Positions 10,815 through 21,761 of a DNA stretch of 64,000 bases are shown piece by piece; within the stretch, counting starts at the first letter, position 1; the number at the start of each line of letters is the position of its first letter. This stretch comes from Gymnorhina tibicen (Eukaryota > Chordata > Aves > Passeriformes > Artamidae), in assembly GCA_013399875.1 (NCBI GenBank), contig VXAZ01001670.1, positions 2,582,108-2,646,107 on the forward strand, read 5' to 3'. A program made the position numbers and the translations under genes. The notes beneath the pieces were generated by a model. It was not told where the DNA came from and did no database searches. It saw nothing but the letters and a program-made list of their open reading frames with translations.

Positions 10815-13800
10815 GGGGAGAAAAGTTGACTGTGTCTTAGCAAAAATGACAGAACTGGTTCAAGAGTTGGGAGAAAAGTGTGTTGTCTCTGCATGGATGT
10901 CCTTGAAGCAGTAGAACTCTCAGGAGCTGGTGTGTGCACCCTGAACTGCAAGAAAAATTAAGAGTCTCATGTTCTAACCCCAACACACTGATTGTAACCC
11001 TGCCCTGGCAAGCGATGGATATATGCTCCCTAACATTTAGTTGGGTAGGGTTTTTCAGTAACCTAAAAAACCTTTATGGATACATATAACGCTGCCTCAC
11101 TGCTCAAATCTCCTCCAGATCACCAATCAATAAGGTAGCAAAAATATAGCGGAACACAAGGTGAGCACAGGGCTGTTCACTGGGACAAAGTCTCGCCATT
11201 TCATGCCGTGCTTTGGTTTTTCTCTTCTTGACAGCTTGTGATTTATAAAAATACTTTGTCTCTTAGCAGTGATTCCTGATCTTCTTTGATCTCTGTGTGC
11301 TGAAGTATTAGCATCCAGGCAGCATTTTTGTACGACAAGCGCTGCTTTGTACACTATGATCATTGCAAGAGGCAGAGAGAGGGTCTCTTTTGTGGGCTGC
11401 TGCTTTGGTTCAGCATGCAGGAGGTTATCCTCTTGCTGATGCAGGCTGGCAGCTCTAACAGAAGTGAATTCTAAGATGGGATTTGTAAAACAAGTGCATA
11501 AATACTTTGGAGCCACAGTGAAATGGGCAACAGAGCTGCTTAGTTTGTCCTTTGCCAAAAGGAATGCAGGTGCCGGTTGGGAGCGCTCAGCCTTCGCCCA
11601 GCAGAGGCCAGCACACACGCAGTGTTCGACAGGCTGTGCTTGCAGAGGGGAGCTGTCTCCCTCCTGTCTGGCCTTCCCCGGCTGGAAAAGTCTCTCAGCC
11701 TCCCGTGAGCCCTCGATTATGTACTGCTTTGAGAGAGGTTTTCAGTGAGGAACTATGTAGTGCAACAGAAAGGCGCTGACATCCTACTGGGGCAGGGACA
11801 GGCTTCCACAGGCCCAGCCATCACCCGGTTTATCCAGTTGTGTGCCCAGAAGCATCCCCTTCCCTTGGAGCAGCCAGCACCCCAGTGCTCCTGTAGGCTG
11901 GGCATGGCCAGGTAACATACACTTGAGAAATGCCAGATGCCACGGAAATGAAAATCACAGGAATTGCGTTGCTGGTAGGAGCAGACAATCGAAAGCAATT
12001 TGAGATTACTGCCCTGGCCACCGCCCTGTACCTTGCTCCTCGTTTAGGCTCATTTGCAGTTCATTTGTGGACAGCGGTGAGGGCCACACCAGAGGACAGG
12101 CACTTGGCTACTTAGAAATCAAAAGTAGCTTGTGACGAGTCTTGAGGAGAGACCCGGAGCCCGGGAAAGAGAAGCAAGAGACAGCACCAGTATAGAAGTG
12201 AAGGAATCTCCTCACACAGCCTGAGCAAGCAGTTTGTGCAGCTCTGCAAATTGCCTCAGGAAAAGATGTTTTTTCCAGCCACTGTTTGAAAGGGCTGAAA
12301 GGATATGTTGTCCCTTGCCGCTTCGGTGATAAGGACATTCTCCCAGGAGAACCATTCTTTATAACACAGAGAGACTGCCTCCCAGACACCTCACAATTAC
12401 CAGAAGCAAGCAGAGGTCAAAGCCAGCTTGAACCATGCAGATCATGTTCTGTGATCAGGTTTTTGTGGGCAAGACCGGGGCAAAGACAAGTCAGATTGGA
12501 AGATGTGTCTCCTAGGAGCAGCAAACGCCAGAACGGCTTGGTTTGGCCGGAACGACTGACCACAACATCGGTAGGAGGCCTTCCAGCTCACAATCAGCCA
12601 TGCAAAAGGAGGACACATTAACTGATGATGCCAAGAATATTGTTTAGGTTTTGGAGAGGATGTTGTTGCAAAACCATCTCCCAGTCTCACTGCTTGTTGC
12701 TTATTTTCGTTCTGAGTTGCAGTAATAAGTCTGAGACGTTACCAGTGAGTGAGTCTAGCAATTGTGCAGGCATTACACAGAGCCCCACCCAACTGAAGGA
12801 TCTAGACTTTGACAGCTTTGCAGCAAAAATATTGGCTTCGTATAATGTGTGGGCATAGGTGACATATACATCAGGGTAGGACCTTCTCCATCTGCAGCTA
12901 AAACCAAGCTCAGCATTTTATAGCCATGAGAAAATAGAAAGGTCACAGGAAGGATGGAGATCTGTCACTGTAGGCAACACTGCAAGCTTTGGTGGGACTC
13001 TGTTGAATCCTCCAGTGAAGAGCATGAGCCTGCAGTGCCCTCCACAGCAAACCCCAAGCAAGGTAGCAGTGGCTCTTTTCTCTGACTGTAAACCAGGAAG
13101 CTTGGGAACATCAGAACACTAAGGAACAGCAAAAGTGAAAGTGAAAAATCTGGGAGAAAATCCACCAGAAGCTCAAGGAGCAGAAGCAGAGCCTGTAAAG
13201 ACAAGCTCATCTAGAGCTGGAGTCAGGTGTCTCTCTCAGGCTTAAAGGGACAAATTCCAGAGAAAAGCACCTTGGGAAGAGCCTGTGTAGCCTGACTGGC
13301 TCAAAGCATGGCCTGTGCAAGGAATCAGCAGCTCTGTTTGTTGAACCAATGGTTAGAGTGAAGCCTATTGGTGTGAGATCTAGCTGAGAGGGGTGGTGTA
13401 AGACACATTGAAATTGTTCCTGTAGATGTATTCTGCGTGTCATATATGCAGAAACCCAGCTACCTGGCTGGAATAATCACCATCCTTCCCTATGTCCTTC
13501 CCTAAACGTGCTCATCCCTCATCCCAGAGCCACACAGACAGGGAGGGCCAGTGCAATCACCCATTGCCTCAGCACTGCTTTTGTAGGGTGGTGACACCCA
13601 GGCCAGTGTGCTGACACCAGGCATCTCTGACCACAGTGCTTCCTGAAACAGGAGGCAGGAGGCTCACAAATCTCTGAACAGACCATGGCAGGAGAAATCA
13701 CAGTGCTACCTGCACCTATCCTGAGGACAGCTTGCTGAGGCACGGCAGTATTTGGTTATCATCTTGCTAGTGCAAACCAGAGAGAGAAAATGTGCACAGC

Positions 13801-14834
13801 ACAGCACGTTACAGACTTTACCGAACTGCTCTTGAGGGCTATGATGATGGGCCAAAACCCGTCTGGAAATAGGCTGCTTCTCTGTGCCTGAAAGAAGGAT
13901 GCCTACAAATTTGGTCTATTTCCCTCATTTAAAAGCCTACATCAGCAGCACTGCTTGTGGTACTCTATGCTGAAAAGATTGCAGCTGATGCTCCTTGAAG
14001 ATGACAGCAGTCCTGAGTCACTGTTAGCAACAGAACCACTGGCAGGTGGGCTTCAGCCTTGTGTATAGAATGGGGCTGGTAAGTGGGCTGCTGGCTGGTG
14101 TGGGGTAAGGTGCAGAGACTGCCTGTATGGACCAGCTTGTGTTTCCAATAAATCAAACTCAGAAGGACTGATCCACTCCTCTCTGACTTTTCAGGTTTCA
14201 TCTGTTTCAGTGCATGAAGTAGTGCAGCAGCCTTTTGCGGAGCTGTGACTGATGGGCAAGGGGAAAGAATGTAGGCTGCAGCTACCTGCCTTAGCAGGGT
14301 ACCTTGGAGCAAGAGTCCTGCCAGGTCCTGCTTCTCCTGTGCACTCCAGGACAACATCACCAGCTCCCTCCATGCCGTGATGCTCCTTCCCAGCTGTGCT
14401 GCTGGCCAAGCTGAAAGCTCCACCAGCCCACCAAGACCTGCCTGTGAGCTGACACAACATGGCAGTGCACCTCGACACATGCAAGGGGAGCATGTGGAGG
14501 CATAGCCACCAGTAGCAGGGAGCCAAGAGAGTCAGCAGGGAGGAGACCTGTGATACTACATGGCATGTCACACTTGTTAGCGAGGTCCAGCCCTGCAGCA
14601 AGGAGGGACCCATCCTCCCCAGGGACCCCATCACCCCACAAACCACTGTTCCTCAGCCTGTCCAGCCTACGTGCATGGACCCCCCTTCTAAATGTGGGGC
14701 TCTGGTTGCTGGCCCTGGATTAGACTCCTGTGCATGCAGGGCTGTTCCCTGGGCTCCAAGTTCTCCCCTCCTGCTGCCTGTGTCTTCACTGTATCAGGCC
14801 TTAGGAGTAACTCAAATCCTATTTTGGAAACAAA

Positions 14835-15280
14835 GAGTTAAGCATTTTCAATCTTTATTTTACAAAAATAAACCAGTTTTGCCCTGACACTCGGTGGCCC
14901 CCAGCCTTCCCCTCCACCCCTGCTCCCTTTCCTCTTCCTGGAGCTCTGGCTGTTGCATGCCACAGCCAGCTGCTCTTATGGAGGCTGCCAACGCTGCACA
15001 CTCCTGTGAGTGTCCCCAAACAAGGACCAGAGAAGGGGGTTGGTGCCCTTTTGTGACTGCCTCTTTTTCCCAGAATCCAAGCTGGAAACGGTCCAAAGAT
15101 GCCTCATGGTGGCTCTGCCATTTCTGCACAGGGAGCAAGTCTTAGGCAAATCACTCAGAGTACATACTTTAAGAAGGAATGTCCGTCTGTCCAATTCCTT
15201 CCCTTGGATGGAAAAGCAAGCTCCATGAAGACACTTCTTGCCATCAGTGGAGCTGGCAGGCTGCTGTCCTGCTGGCTGGC
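14835..15280 (-). other. BATF: BATF 3' untranslated region
   Basis: The transcribed sequence after the BATF stop codon runs about 420 bases to the first AATAAA on the minus strand. A 3' UTR of roughly this size fits known BATF mRNAs. No AUUUA element was seen in it. The cleavage point is estimated at 10-25 bases beyond the signal. Confidence 0.65.
14854..14859 (-). terminator. BATF: BATF polyadenylation signal AATAAA
   Basis: Canonical AATAAA on the minus strand, the first one downstream of the BATF stop codon. Confidence 0.7.
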
Positions 15281-15487
15281 TCAGTGCTGGAAGCGTGGGG
15301 AGCTAATGTGGGGCTGGTGAAAAGAGTGTGTGGCATAAAGCACTTCTGGAGGCGGTGGAGGGGATGTCAGGATGGAGCAGAGCGGTTCATGGGAGCTCAG
15401 CATCGAGGTGAAGTGCTTCATTTCCTCTGTCAGCTGCTTGATCTCCCGGCGCAGGGCAGCATTCTGTCTCTCCAAGTCTTCACTCTC
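15281..15487 (-). CDS. BATF: BATF exon 3 (residues 58-125, leucine zipper and C-terminal tail)
   Basis: This last coding exon starts after an acceptor ending CTCCTCAG at 15488 and ends with TGA at 15283-15281, giving 68 residues. It completes the leucine zipper begun in exon 2. Heptad positions are Leu55, Leu62, Leu69, Leu76 and then Phe83. The tail contains HEPLCSIL and a proline run (SPPPPPEV) and ends SSPRFQH, matching the short BATF C-terminus. BATF dimerises with JUN proteins through this zipper and binds AP-1 sites in the nucleus. Together with IRF4 or IRF8 it recognises composite elements in T, B and dendritic cells. Arg64 replaces the lysine found at the corresponding human position (Lys63), one of the residues reported to matter for IRF cooperation; the neighbouring His and Glu positions are kept. 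BATF3 is excluded by the tail sequence and by synteny. Confidence 0.96.
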   Translation of the reverse strand, partial: ESEDLERQNAALRREIKQLTEEMKHFTSMLSSHEPLCSILTSPPPPPEVLYATHSFHQPHISSPRFQH

Positions 15488-17902
15488 CTGAGGAGACAAA
15501 ACCACAGGGGCTTCCTCAGTGTGGGACCCATAGGGATGAGCTAGGGACACGAGGGTTGCAGTCCTGCACCTCTCTGCCCCACAGAATTTCCAGAATGATA
15601 TATTTCTGGTAAATTCATCACAGAGCCACGCCTGGGCAAACCCTCCTCCCCCAGCTGGCCAGGCCGGGTGTGGGTGCGATGCCGGCAGCCCCAGCCACGC
15701 TCCCCGGCCCGGCTTACGAGAATTGACTGCGGCTTGCTCCCGCCCAGGCTTTCTCGCTCCCTCTCATGCACACACACATCTCCGGGCGCTTCCCGGGCAG
15801 CCCAGCCCCCGGGGGAGAGCACGTTGAATAACCGCCGTCTTTAACCAGAAAACCACCTGTCACAGGAAACCTGTCATTGCCCTGGAAAGAAGAGACTCAC
15901 TGCTTCCTGCTAGCAGCCGGGGAAAGCAGCGGCACGATGGGGAGGAAGGGGAGACGCTTGAGTCAGAAGAAAAGAGAAACTGAGGCCTCAGAAGAACTGA
16001 ATTAATACTGGTATTAATGAGAATAACAACAAAGGGGTTAATAATGATGCTCAGCCTTGTCTCAACACTACTGAGAGCAACAAACTTTACTACCTCTTCT
16101 TCTGCTGAAGTGCAGCAGGCTGAAGCATTGCAGGCATCAACTGACCATGGAGCCAGCAGCCTGGGCAGGACCAGAGGATTGGAAACTCAGCTGAGAGAGC
16201 TAAAGCAGGACCCAGCACTTGGAGGCTCTGGAAAGCTGCACCATCACCTTGGCAAAGTGAACCTTCTGCTCACCCCTCTACTGCCACGCTGATTCCTGAT
16301 GATGCCTGCTCTGTGCACAGGTTGAAGTGCACACAGCACTTACAGCAGGAGCTCACACAGCAAACAGCATCTCTCAGGCGTGACCAAATGGTTTGGAAAT
16401 CATGACTGTTGTTGAACTCAGGAATTGATGGGAATCACCCAGAGGCCAGGAGTCCCAGCTTTCCCATGACTCATTCTCCTAAAAACACAAGCTAGAAAAC
16501 CCTGGGGCAGATGGAGCTGGTGGCTCCTTTCATACCACCATAGCTCAAACCGAGCCATGCTTTTCTGGGAAGAACCGAATCAGAGAAACAAAGTCCCTGA
16601 TGCAGAATCCACCAAAGGCAAAGAGAGCTCGGGGAATGAACCTAGGAGCAGCAGGGGGTCACTGTCCACTGGAATTGAAAAAAAACTAGCAGAAATTTAC
16701 CATCCATCTTCTACTTGCCTCCCTGCATTTTTTCATCTGCCTGTCAGGATCCAAACTGGACTTAGCCCACTACCCCATCCCCATGGGAAGGCAAGGACTG
16801 TGTGCTATCAATCCTAGCTGAGCAGTAGTAATCTCATAAGCAAGTGGTTTGTTATCTGCTCTAAGAAAAGCAGCCCAATTCTGCTTAGTGCACAGCTAGG
16901 CAGGATTTTCCTGGGGGAAGCTCAGAGCCTGTTCCTACCTCTAGGATTACTGTGGAGAGAGCACTGACCCCAAGGAAAGGGTGTTTTTTCACCTCTCTCA
17001 GACACAGTTGCCCAGAGCCTTTGCTGCTGGCAGATGTTAACGCAATCAGCCTAGAGCCATGTCAGCTCTAGAAGGCTCATCAGCTACTGAGAAAAGAGTG
17101 AAATCTGTCTTAAACCTAGCTCCAGCTATGGAGTAAGGGCACTGTGTAAGGAGGAAGGTTCAGAACTGGATTCTCAAGAATTATTTCCGCTAACAGGAAT
17201 ATGGGGGAATATGAAGACTGCTAAATCAAAGGGCTTTTTTTCGAACATGAGCTCAACTACCACTTTTCAAAGGACAGCCAAGCCCAGCACAGGGATAAAG
17301 ATGGTTTCTGGCCACTGCAGGCTGTGTGTTCTTCATCCTTCCCACCAGTGGCCCAAACTACATCGGACTGCACTTAGCAATGTGCAAAATGCAAAGCATC
17401 CCAACCTGTATGCTCTGACACTGACTACATACTCCTGCCCAAACACACACAGCCAGAAGTCACCATCCCTCCTGAAAGGCAGACATCTAATTCTTCACAC
17501 CAGGAAGAGCTGTGGGGATGCCCACAGTGCCACAGAAAAGTATCCTCGTATGCTGTTGCACCTCTGCATAAGTGGTGGCATGAATCACAAACGTGGGGAG
17601 AGTCAGCCCAGGTGAGACTATGCTTTCAAAGAGCTCAGTCAGAAGAGGCTGGGAAAGGAAATCAGTAATGAAAGACAGAGAGATAAAGATGGATTCAAAA
17701 CTAGCTGCAAAACTAAACGCTTCAGTGGCAGTCATCCTGGGCTGTGTGCTCTCGCTGCAGGCGCTGACTCCTACATCCTGCCCTGGCCTCGCTTCTCCTG
17801 TCCTACCTCCACTGAGCATCTCTGCTCCAAGTCCCAGGGGAAAAGCACAGTGTCTCCTATGAGTCCTCAGCACCAGGGATGAGAAAGGGTAGGAGTGCTC
17901 AC
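15488..17902 (-). other. BATF: BATF intron 2
   Basis: A 2.4-kb phase-0 intron between a GTGAGC donor and a CTCCTCAG acceptor. It contains one copy of the 172-bp duplication (17692-17863) and AP-1 heptamers at 15959-15965 and 16467-16473. A GC-rich patch lies next to exon 3 (about 15.6-15.8 kb). Confidence 0.85.
17692..17863. repeat. 172-bp near-identical direct duplication, copy A (BATF intron 2)
   Basis: Matches 21590-21761 in the same orientation at 171 of 172 positions; the only difference is A at 17734 against G at 21632. Similarity stops abruptly at both ends, with no obvious target-site duplication. Not recognised as a known repeat family. Confidence 0.9.
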
Positions 17903-18007
17903 CAAGTGCAGTGTGTCTGCTTTCTGGGTCTGCCTCAGGCGGCTCTTCTGGGCAGCAATTCGATTCTTCTCCCTCCTTTGGACTTTCCTCATGTCATCAG
18001 AAGAGTC
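17903..18007 (-). CDS. BATF: BATF exon 2 (residues 23-57, basic region)
   Basis: A 105-base, 35-codon exon between an acceptor ending TTCCCTAG at 18008 and a GTGAGC donor at 17902; both flanking introns are phase 0. It carries the DNA-contacting basic region. The bZIP signature NRIAAQKSR lies at residues 37-45 and is preceded by VQRREK. Ser44 corresponds to human Ser43, whose phosphorylation is reported to block DNA binding. The exon ends DTLHL, where Leu55 is the first zipper position. A 172-base segment duplicated elsewhere in the window starts 39 bases downstream of the donor. Confidence 0.97.
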
Positions 18008-19827
18008 CTAGGGAAACAAGGCATGGAAATGACTGGGTAATTCTCTCCCTCACCTTTCTCCTTCAGGGCAGTAATTGGGAAAGGGACACAGCAGATAACA
18101 TCACTGAAGCACAGGACATGGGCTACACACCCTCCACACCAGTATACAGCCATAGTCCAGGGGATGTGTGATGCTTTTAGTACCCCTGTTGCCAGGAGGG
18201 GCACATCTGACATCCTTGGGGATCCCAGAACAGCTGGGAAGTCACCACTGTCCCTTCACCAACACAGAGCCTGGGATACAGTTTGATGGACCAGAGTAAG
18301 GACCTCCCTCTGGAAGAAAGACAATTTGAATTCTTGTACAGAAAACCTTTTCCTTTCCTGTCTCTCTGCAGGGTAATGGTACTGCAGACAGTCCAGCTCC
18401 TTGGATATACCATTTTTCCAGATATTCAGCCTATGTTTGCTTCTTTGCACCCCTGAAGGTCTCTCCCTTCTCCATCACCCTTCTGCCTCAGGCTTTGTTT
18501 GTTGCAGACCCTCACAACACAATATGGCCCCTGCTTTCTTCAACTAGACTGACTCAGAGCTTTTGTTTTTAACACAGATCTTATTTGCTCCACCTCTCTG
18601 ATCTCTGTACTTGCTCTTTTCTGGAGTCCCGTGGTAGCAATGCCTGCAGTGCTGACTGCAACACTCCCAAGCCCCTTCAGCAGGGGAGAACAGAGGTCTC
18701 CAGGCTTCAGGCCATGAGCTTCACGCACCAGCCATTCTCTGCTGAGCTCTGGTCCTGCTGCTGCCTTCTGACAGTTGAAACTGTCACACAGACTTTCATC
18801 TTCTATTTTCATATTGCACTGCCCCTCTTGTGGACTCTTTAACATTCACACCACCACTTCTCCACAAGAGTACAAAACTCAGCCACAAAAGTTATCTTCC
18901 CAGCCCATCTATCTGTCCACATCCTCTCCCCCCTCCCCCTAACCCAAGATATTTTTCTTCTTTGAACTTAACCGTTTTATCCTTGCCTTCAATACCCTGA
19001 AAATGTCTCAGCTATAACAGCTCCCATATCCTGCATCTAGTCCAGTCCCTATCCTTTGGAAAACCTTGTGCTTTATCCCTGTCTTTACCAGAATGCAAGC
19101 CAGGATGCATTCCCATCTTTGTTTGGAAGCCAAAAATCATCTGCCCTGATGATCCCCGAGATTCCTGAGCAAAGTTTCAGTCACTTGCTCTTATTGCCAG
19201 CCCTAGAGAAATGGCAAATGACAGATAAAATAAAATTTAGCCAGAAAAGGCAGTGAGAATACCTCAGACTTGTGTCTGTATCTGCCAGCAAAAGACCTAC
19301 CATTAAGGTATGCCATGCAACAAAACAAAATCCCTCTGTGAAGCATCACTGACATGAAAAACCTCTGAGGCTGAACAGTAAAGAACGCAGATCCAAAGTA
19401 GCAGGGCTTTTCTGGGTCCCGAGTGCTGTCCACAGAAGCAGGAAGCAGGCAGGCTGCCCCTGAGACACCCTGGTCCATGGCCAGGAGGTGCCTGCTCAGG
19501 CTCCTCACCAGAGCACCGACTCACACCAAAGCTTCCTGCCTGCCTGGTATGTATCACAGGATCCACCATGCCTTGGGGTCCTGGGCCCCCAGCTGCCCCT
19601 GGCATAGCCCCAGGTAACCAGGTCATCTCTCTCTGCCCATACCCAGCTCAGTACCAGGGCCCTTGGCTGAGCCCTTCATCTCTCTCCCCACAGCCATTCT
19701 TAGAAAGCTCTGCCATATTGCGCTGTGAAAACACCGACAGTGGGTTCCACCCTACTTCCTGCCCACCCGTGGCCCACCCTGAAATACTCTCCAGCTGGGG
19801 AGAGCTGGGGAAGGGCCCCTACTTTAC
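18008..19827 (-). other. BATF: BATF intron 1
   Basis: A 1.8-kb phase-0 intron between a GTAAAGT donor and a CCCTAG acceptor. It has long pyrimidine-rich tracts on the plus strand and one perfect AP-1 heptamer TGACTCA at 18550-18556. No other feature was recognised. Confidence 0.85.
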
Positions 19828-19893
19828 CTGCTTGCTGGGAGGGGGAGACTGGCTGAAGCTGCTGGAATCACTGCTGTCAGAGCTGTGGGGCAT
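19828..19893 (-). CDS. BATF: BATF exon 1 (residues 1-22, start codon)
   Basis: The ATG at 19893-19891 opens a 22-codon serine-rich segment, MPHSSDSSDSSSFSQ followed by SPPPSKQ. It ends at a GTAAAGT donor (19827) in phase 0. The three exons sum to 22 + 35 + 68 = 125 residues, the same length as human BATF. The avian protein has one extra serine in this N-terminus and one residue fewer in the tail. The start context has G at -3. The 5' UTR must extend upstream (higher coordinates), but its length cannot be fixed from sequence. Confidence 0.95.
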
Positions 19894-20159
19894 GGCTGCT
19901 GTTTCTGGCTCCCAGGGTCTCTTCAGCTTCCTTTGTGCTCTTGGTGTGCCTGCCTTCTGTCTTGCTTCTCTGCCTCTCCTCTGTCCTCCTCTGTCACCTC
20001 TGATATGGCCCTTGGCTCCCTGCTCTCACCCGTCCCAGAAGCACTCTGTCCTCCTGCCCAGCACTCCGACACTTTCGCTGCCTCTCCTCTCAGAGCCTCT
20101 GCACCTTCCCTTTAGGTCTCAGCCTCCTGTGGTTTCTCAGAACCTTGGGGATGTAAGCT

Positions 20160-20185
20160 GAAAGTCACGTGGCCGGAAACTTTAA
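20160..20185 (-). promoter_or_regulatory. BATF: Candidate BATF promoter-proximal E-box and ETS site
   Basis: A palindromic E-box CACGTG (20166-20171) is directly followed by CCGGAAAC, an ETS-type core, about 275-290 bases upstream of the BATF ATG. The position suits a proximal promoter. No clear TATA box was seen; an AT-rich TTTTTAAAAA lies at about 20221. Confidence 0.3.
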
Positions 20186-20735
20186 GGCAAAGAAGAAAAG
20201 TTACAGAAGAAGAAAGAAATTTTTAAAAACCGATAAAAAAAAAAAAAAAGAAGAAGAAAAAAAAGCACATCTGGGAAAAATGAGCTTCAAAATAGCCTGA
20301 AAAACCCCCGAAAAACACCTTCAGGCAGTTGAAAAACAACACGATGGGTTTTCTCTGAGACAAAGAGCAGAGATGGAAAGGAAGAAAAGCCCCAGCTCTG
20401 GCTGTGAAACTTGGACCCTCAAAGGAGGGCAGTGCGGAGGAGGTGCCACTGGGAGCCCCAGAAATTCCAGGGGCACTGTGTCCCATGCCAGCCCTGTGCA
20501 GGCAGGAGGTCAGTCCAGCCCCAGGCAACCTCAGCCACCCCAACGCAGCTGAGGAAATTCCCAGGCAGCCACACATCTCCCCACAACCCACCCCCTCCTG
20601 CCGCCCCCACACCACTGACGCGGGTCCTGGGGAGGGGACGGGTACCCTCAGCAGGTGCCACATAAACACTGTTAGTGCAGGTGGTTCACATGGGCACGAT
20701 GAAGCACCAGTCCCATTTAAGAAGAAAGGCTCAGG

Positions 20736-20772
20736 ATCATAGAATGTTTGAACTGGGTTGGGTAGGACTAGT
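20736..20772 (-). mobile_element. CR1 LINE 3'-end remnant
   Basis: ATCATAGAATG followed by a GTTTGAACTGGGTTGGGTAGG-like stretch is the reverse complement of the CR1 3' terminus. Very short and truncated. Confidence 0.5.
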
Positions 20773-21589
20773 ATTTTCTATAAAGCAAAGCTATTTAGCA
20801 CTTTAAAACATTCATTAGTATGTCACCACTGACCCATAAGGGAATATCAGCCGTGGCACACAAAGTGCTGTAAACATACACTGTGGATCAGCCCATGCAG
20901 ACAGCAGCAAGGAGAAACTGCTTTGGATCCTCTTCTCTGTCCCTGGTCTGTGCTCTCTGGGATTACTTCTATCCTTAGTACGAGCCTCAGAAGACTAAAG
21001 ATGTGCAATCAGCCCCTAGGATAGCAGTGCTTCAGGGGTACCCTTGGAGTACCCCATGCTAGTGGCTCTGGAGGTGACAATGCAGGAGTAGGAGGTGCCA
21101 AAGCAGGGACCATTTGCTTTCTGATCTGCTCATGTCACCAGATCCAGCAGGATGAGCCAGGGCCACATGCCAACAGGCTCTCCATCCACAGACAGGAGCA
21201 CACGACTTTGGAGCTGTGCAAAGTTCTTGCATGTGCGATAAGGAGCAGATCTAGAAACAGGCATGAACCCATCCACAGTAACCCACTCCTGCGGAAAACA
21301 GCAATTCCCAGTTCCCAGCTTACTGAGTTTTGTTGCCTATGGGTGTTTTGGTTGAGTTTCTCCTGCCTCAAGCAGGAACAGCTAGCAAGTGTAAGCAGCA
21401 GGGCATAGGCAAGGGCACTTGAGACGCAGTGGTCATTAGGGCAAGAGTATTGGCAGCTTTGGGGTTGCAGCTGTACTGCAGCACAGAAAACACACTTGCA
21501 GAGAAGTATGTGCTTGGAACACAGTGCAGACTTGCATGGGCACTGCTGGCATTTCTTCCTGTCCTTGCCACTCATGGAGCCAACCATGA

Positions 21590-21761
21590 GATTCAAAACT
21601 AGCTGCAAAACTAAACGCTTCAGTGGCAGTCGTCCTGGGCTGTGTGCTCTCGCTGCAGGCGCTGACTCCTACATCCTGCCCTGGCCTCGCTTCTCCTGTC
21701 CTACCTCCACTGAGCATCTCTGCTCCAAGTCCCAGGGGAAAAGCACAGTGTCTCCTATGAG
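21590..21761. repeat. 172-bp near-identical direct duplication, copy B (upstream of BATF)
   Basis: Partner of 17692-17863, 3,898 bases away and about 1.7 kb upstream of the BATF start codon. Confidence 0.9.

Larger units (their letters stand above)
5471..14834. other. FLVCR2-BATF intergenic spacer
   Basis: No gene was recognised here. The left half (about 5.5-9 kb) is AT-rich with short open frames only. It includes an (AAAC)n run near 6181-6205, a CNC-sMaf-like site at 5736-5744, and one copy (9010-9058) of a 49-base duplicated segment whose partner is at 10766-10814. The right part (11-14.8 kb) is closer to 50 percent GC and lies downstream of the BATF poly(A) site. Open frames up to about 170 codons occur on both strands but have no recognisable domain and overlap each other. 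Confidence 0.6.

Noticed and set aside
16460..16473. TTTC close to TGACTCA in BATF intron 2 as a BATF-IRF composite element
   Set aside because: The spacing is three bases, whereas the described element has four, and a single near-match is expected by chance.
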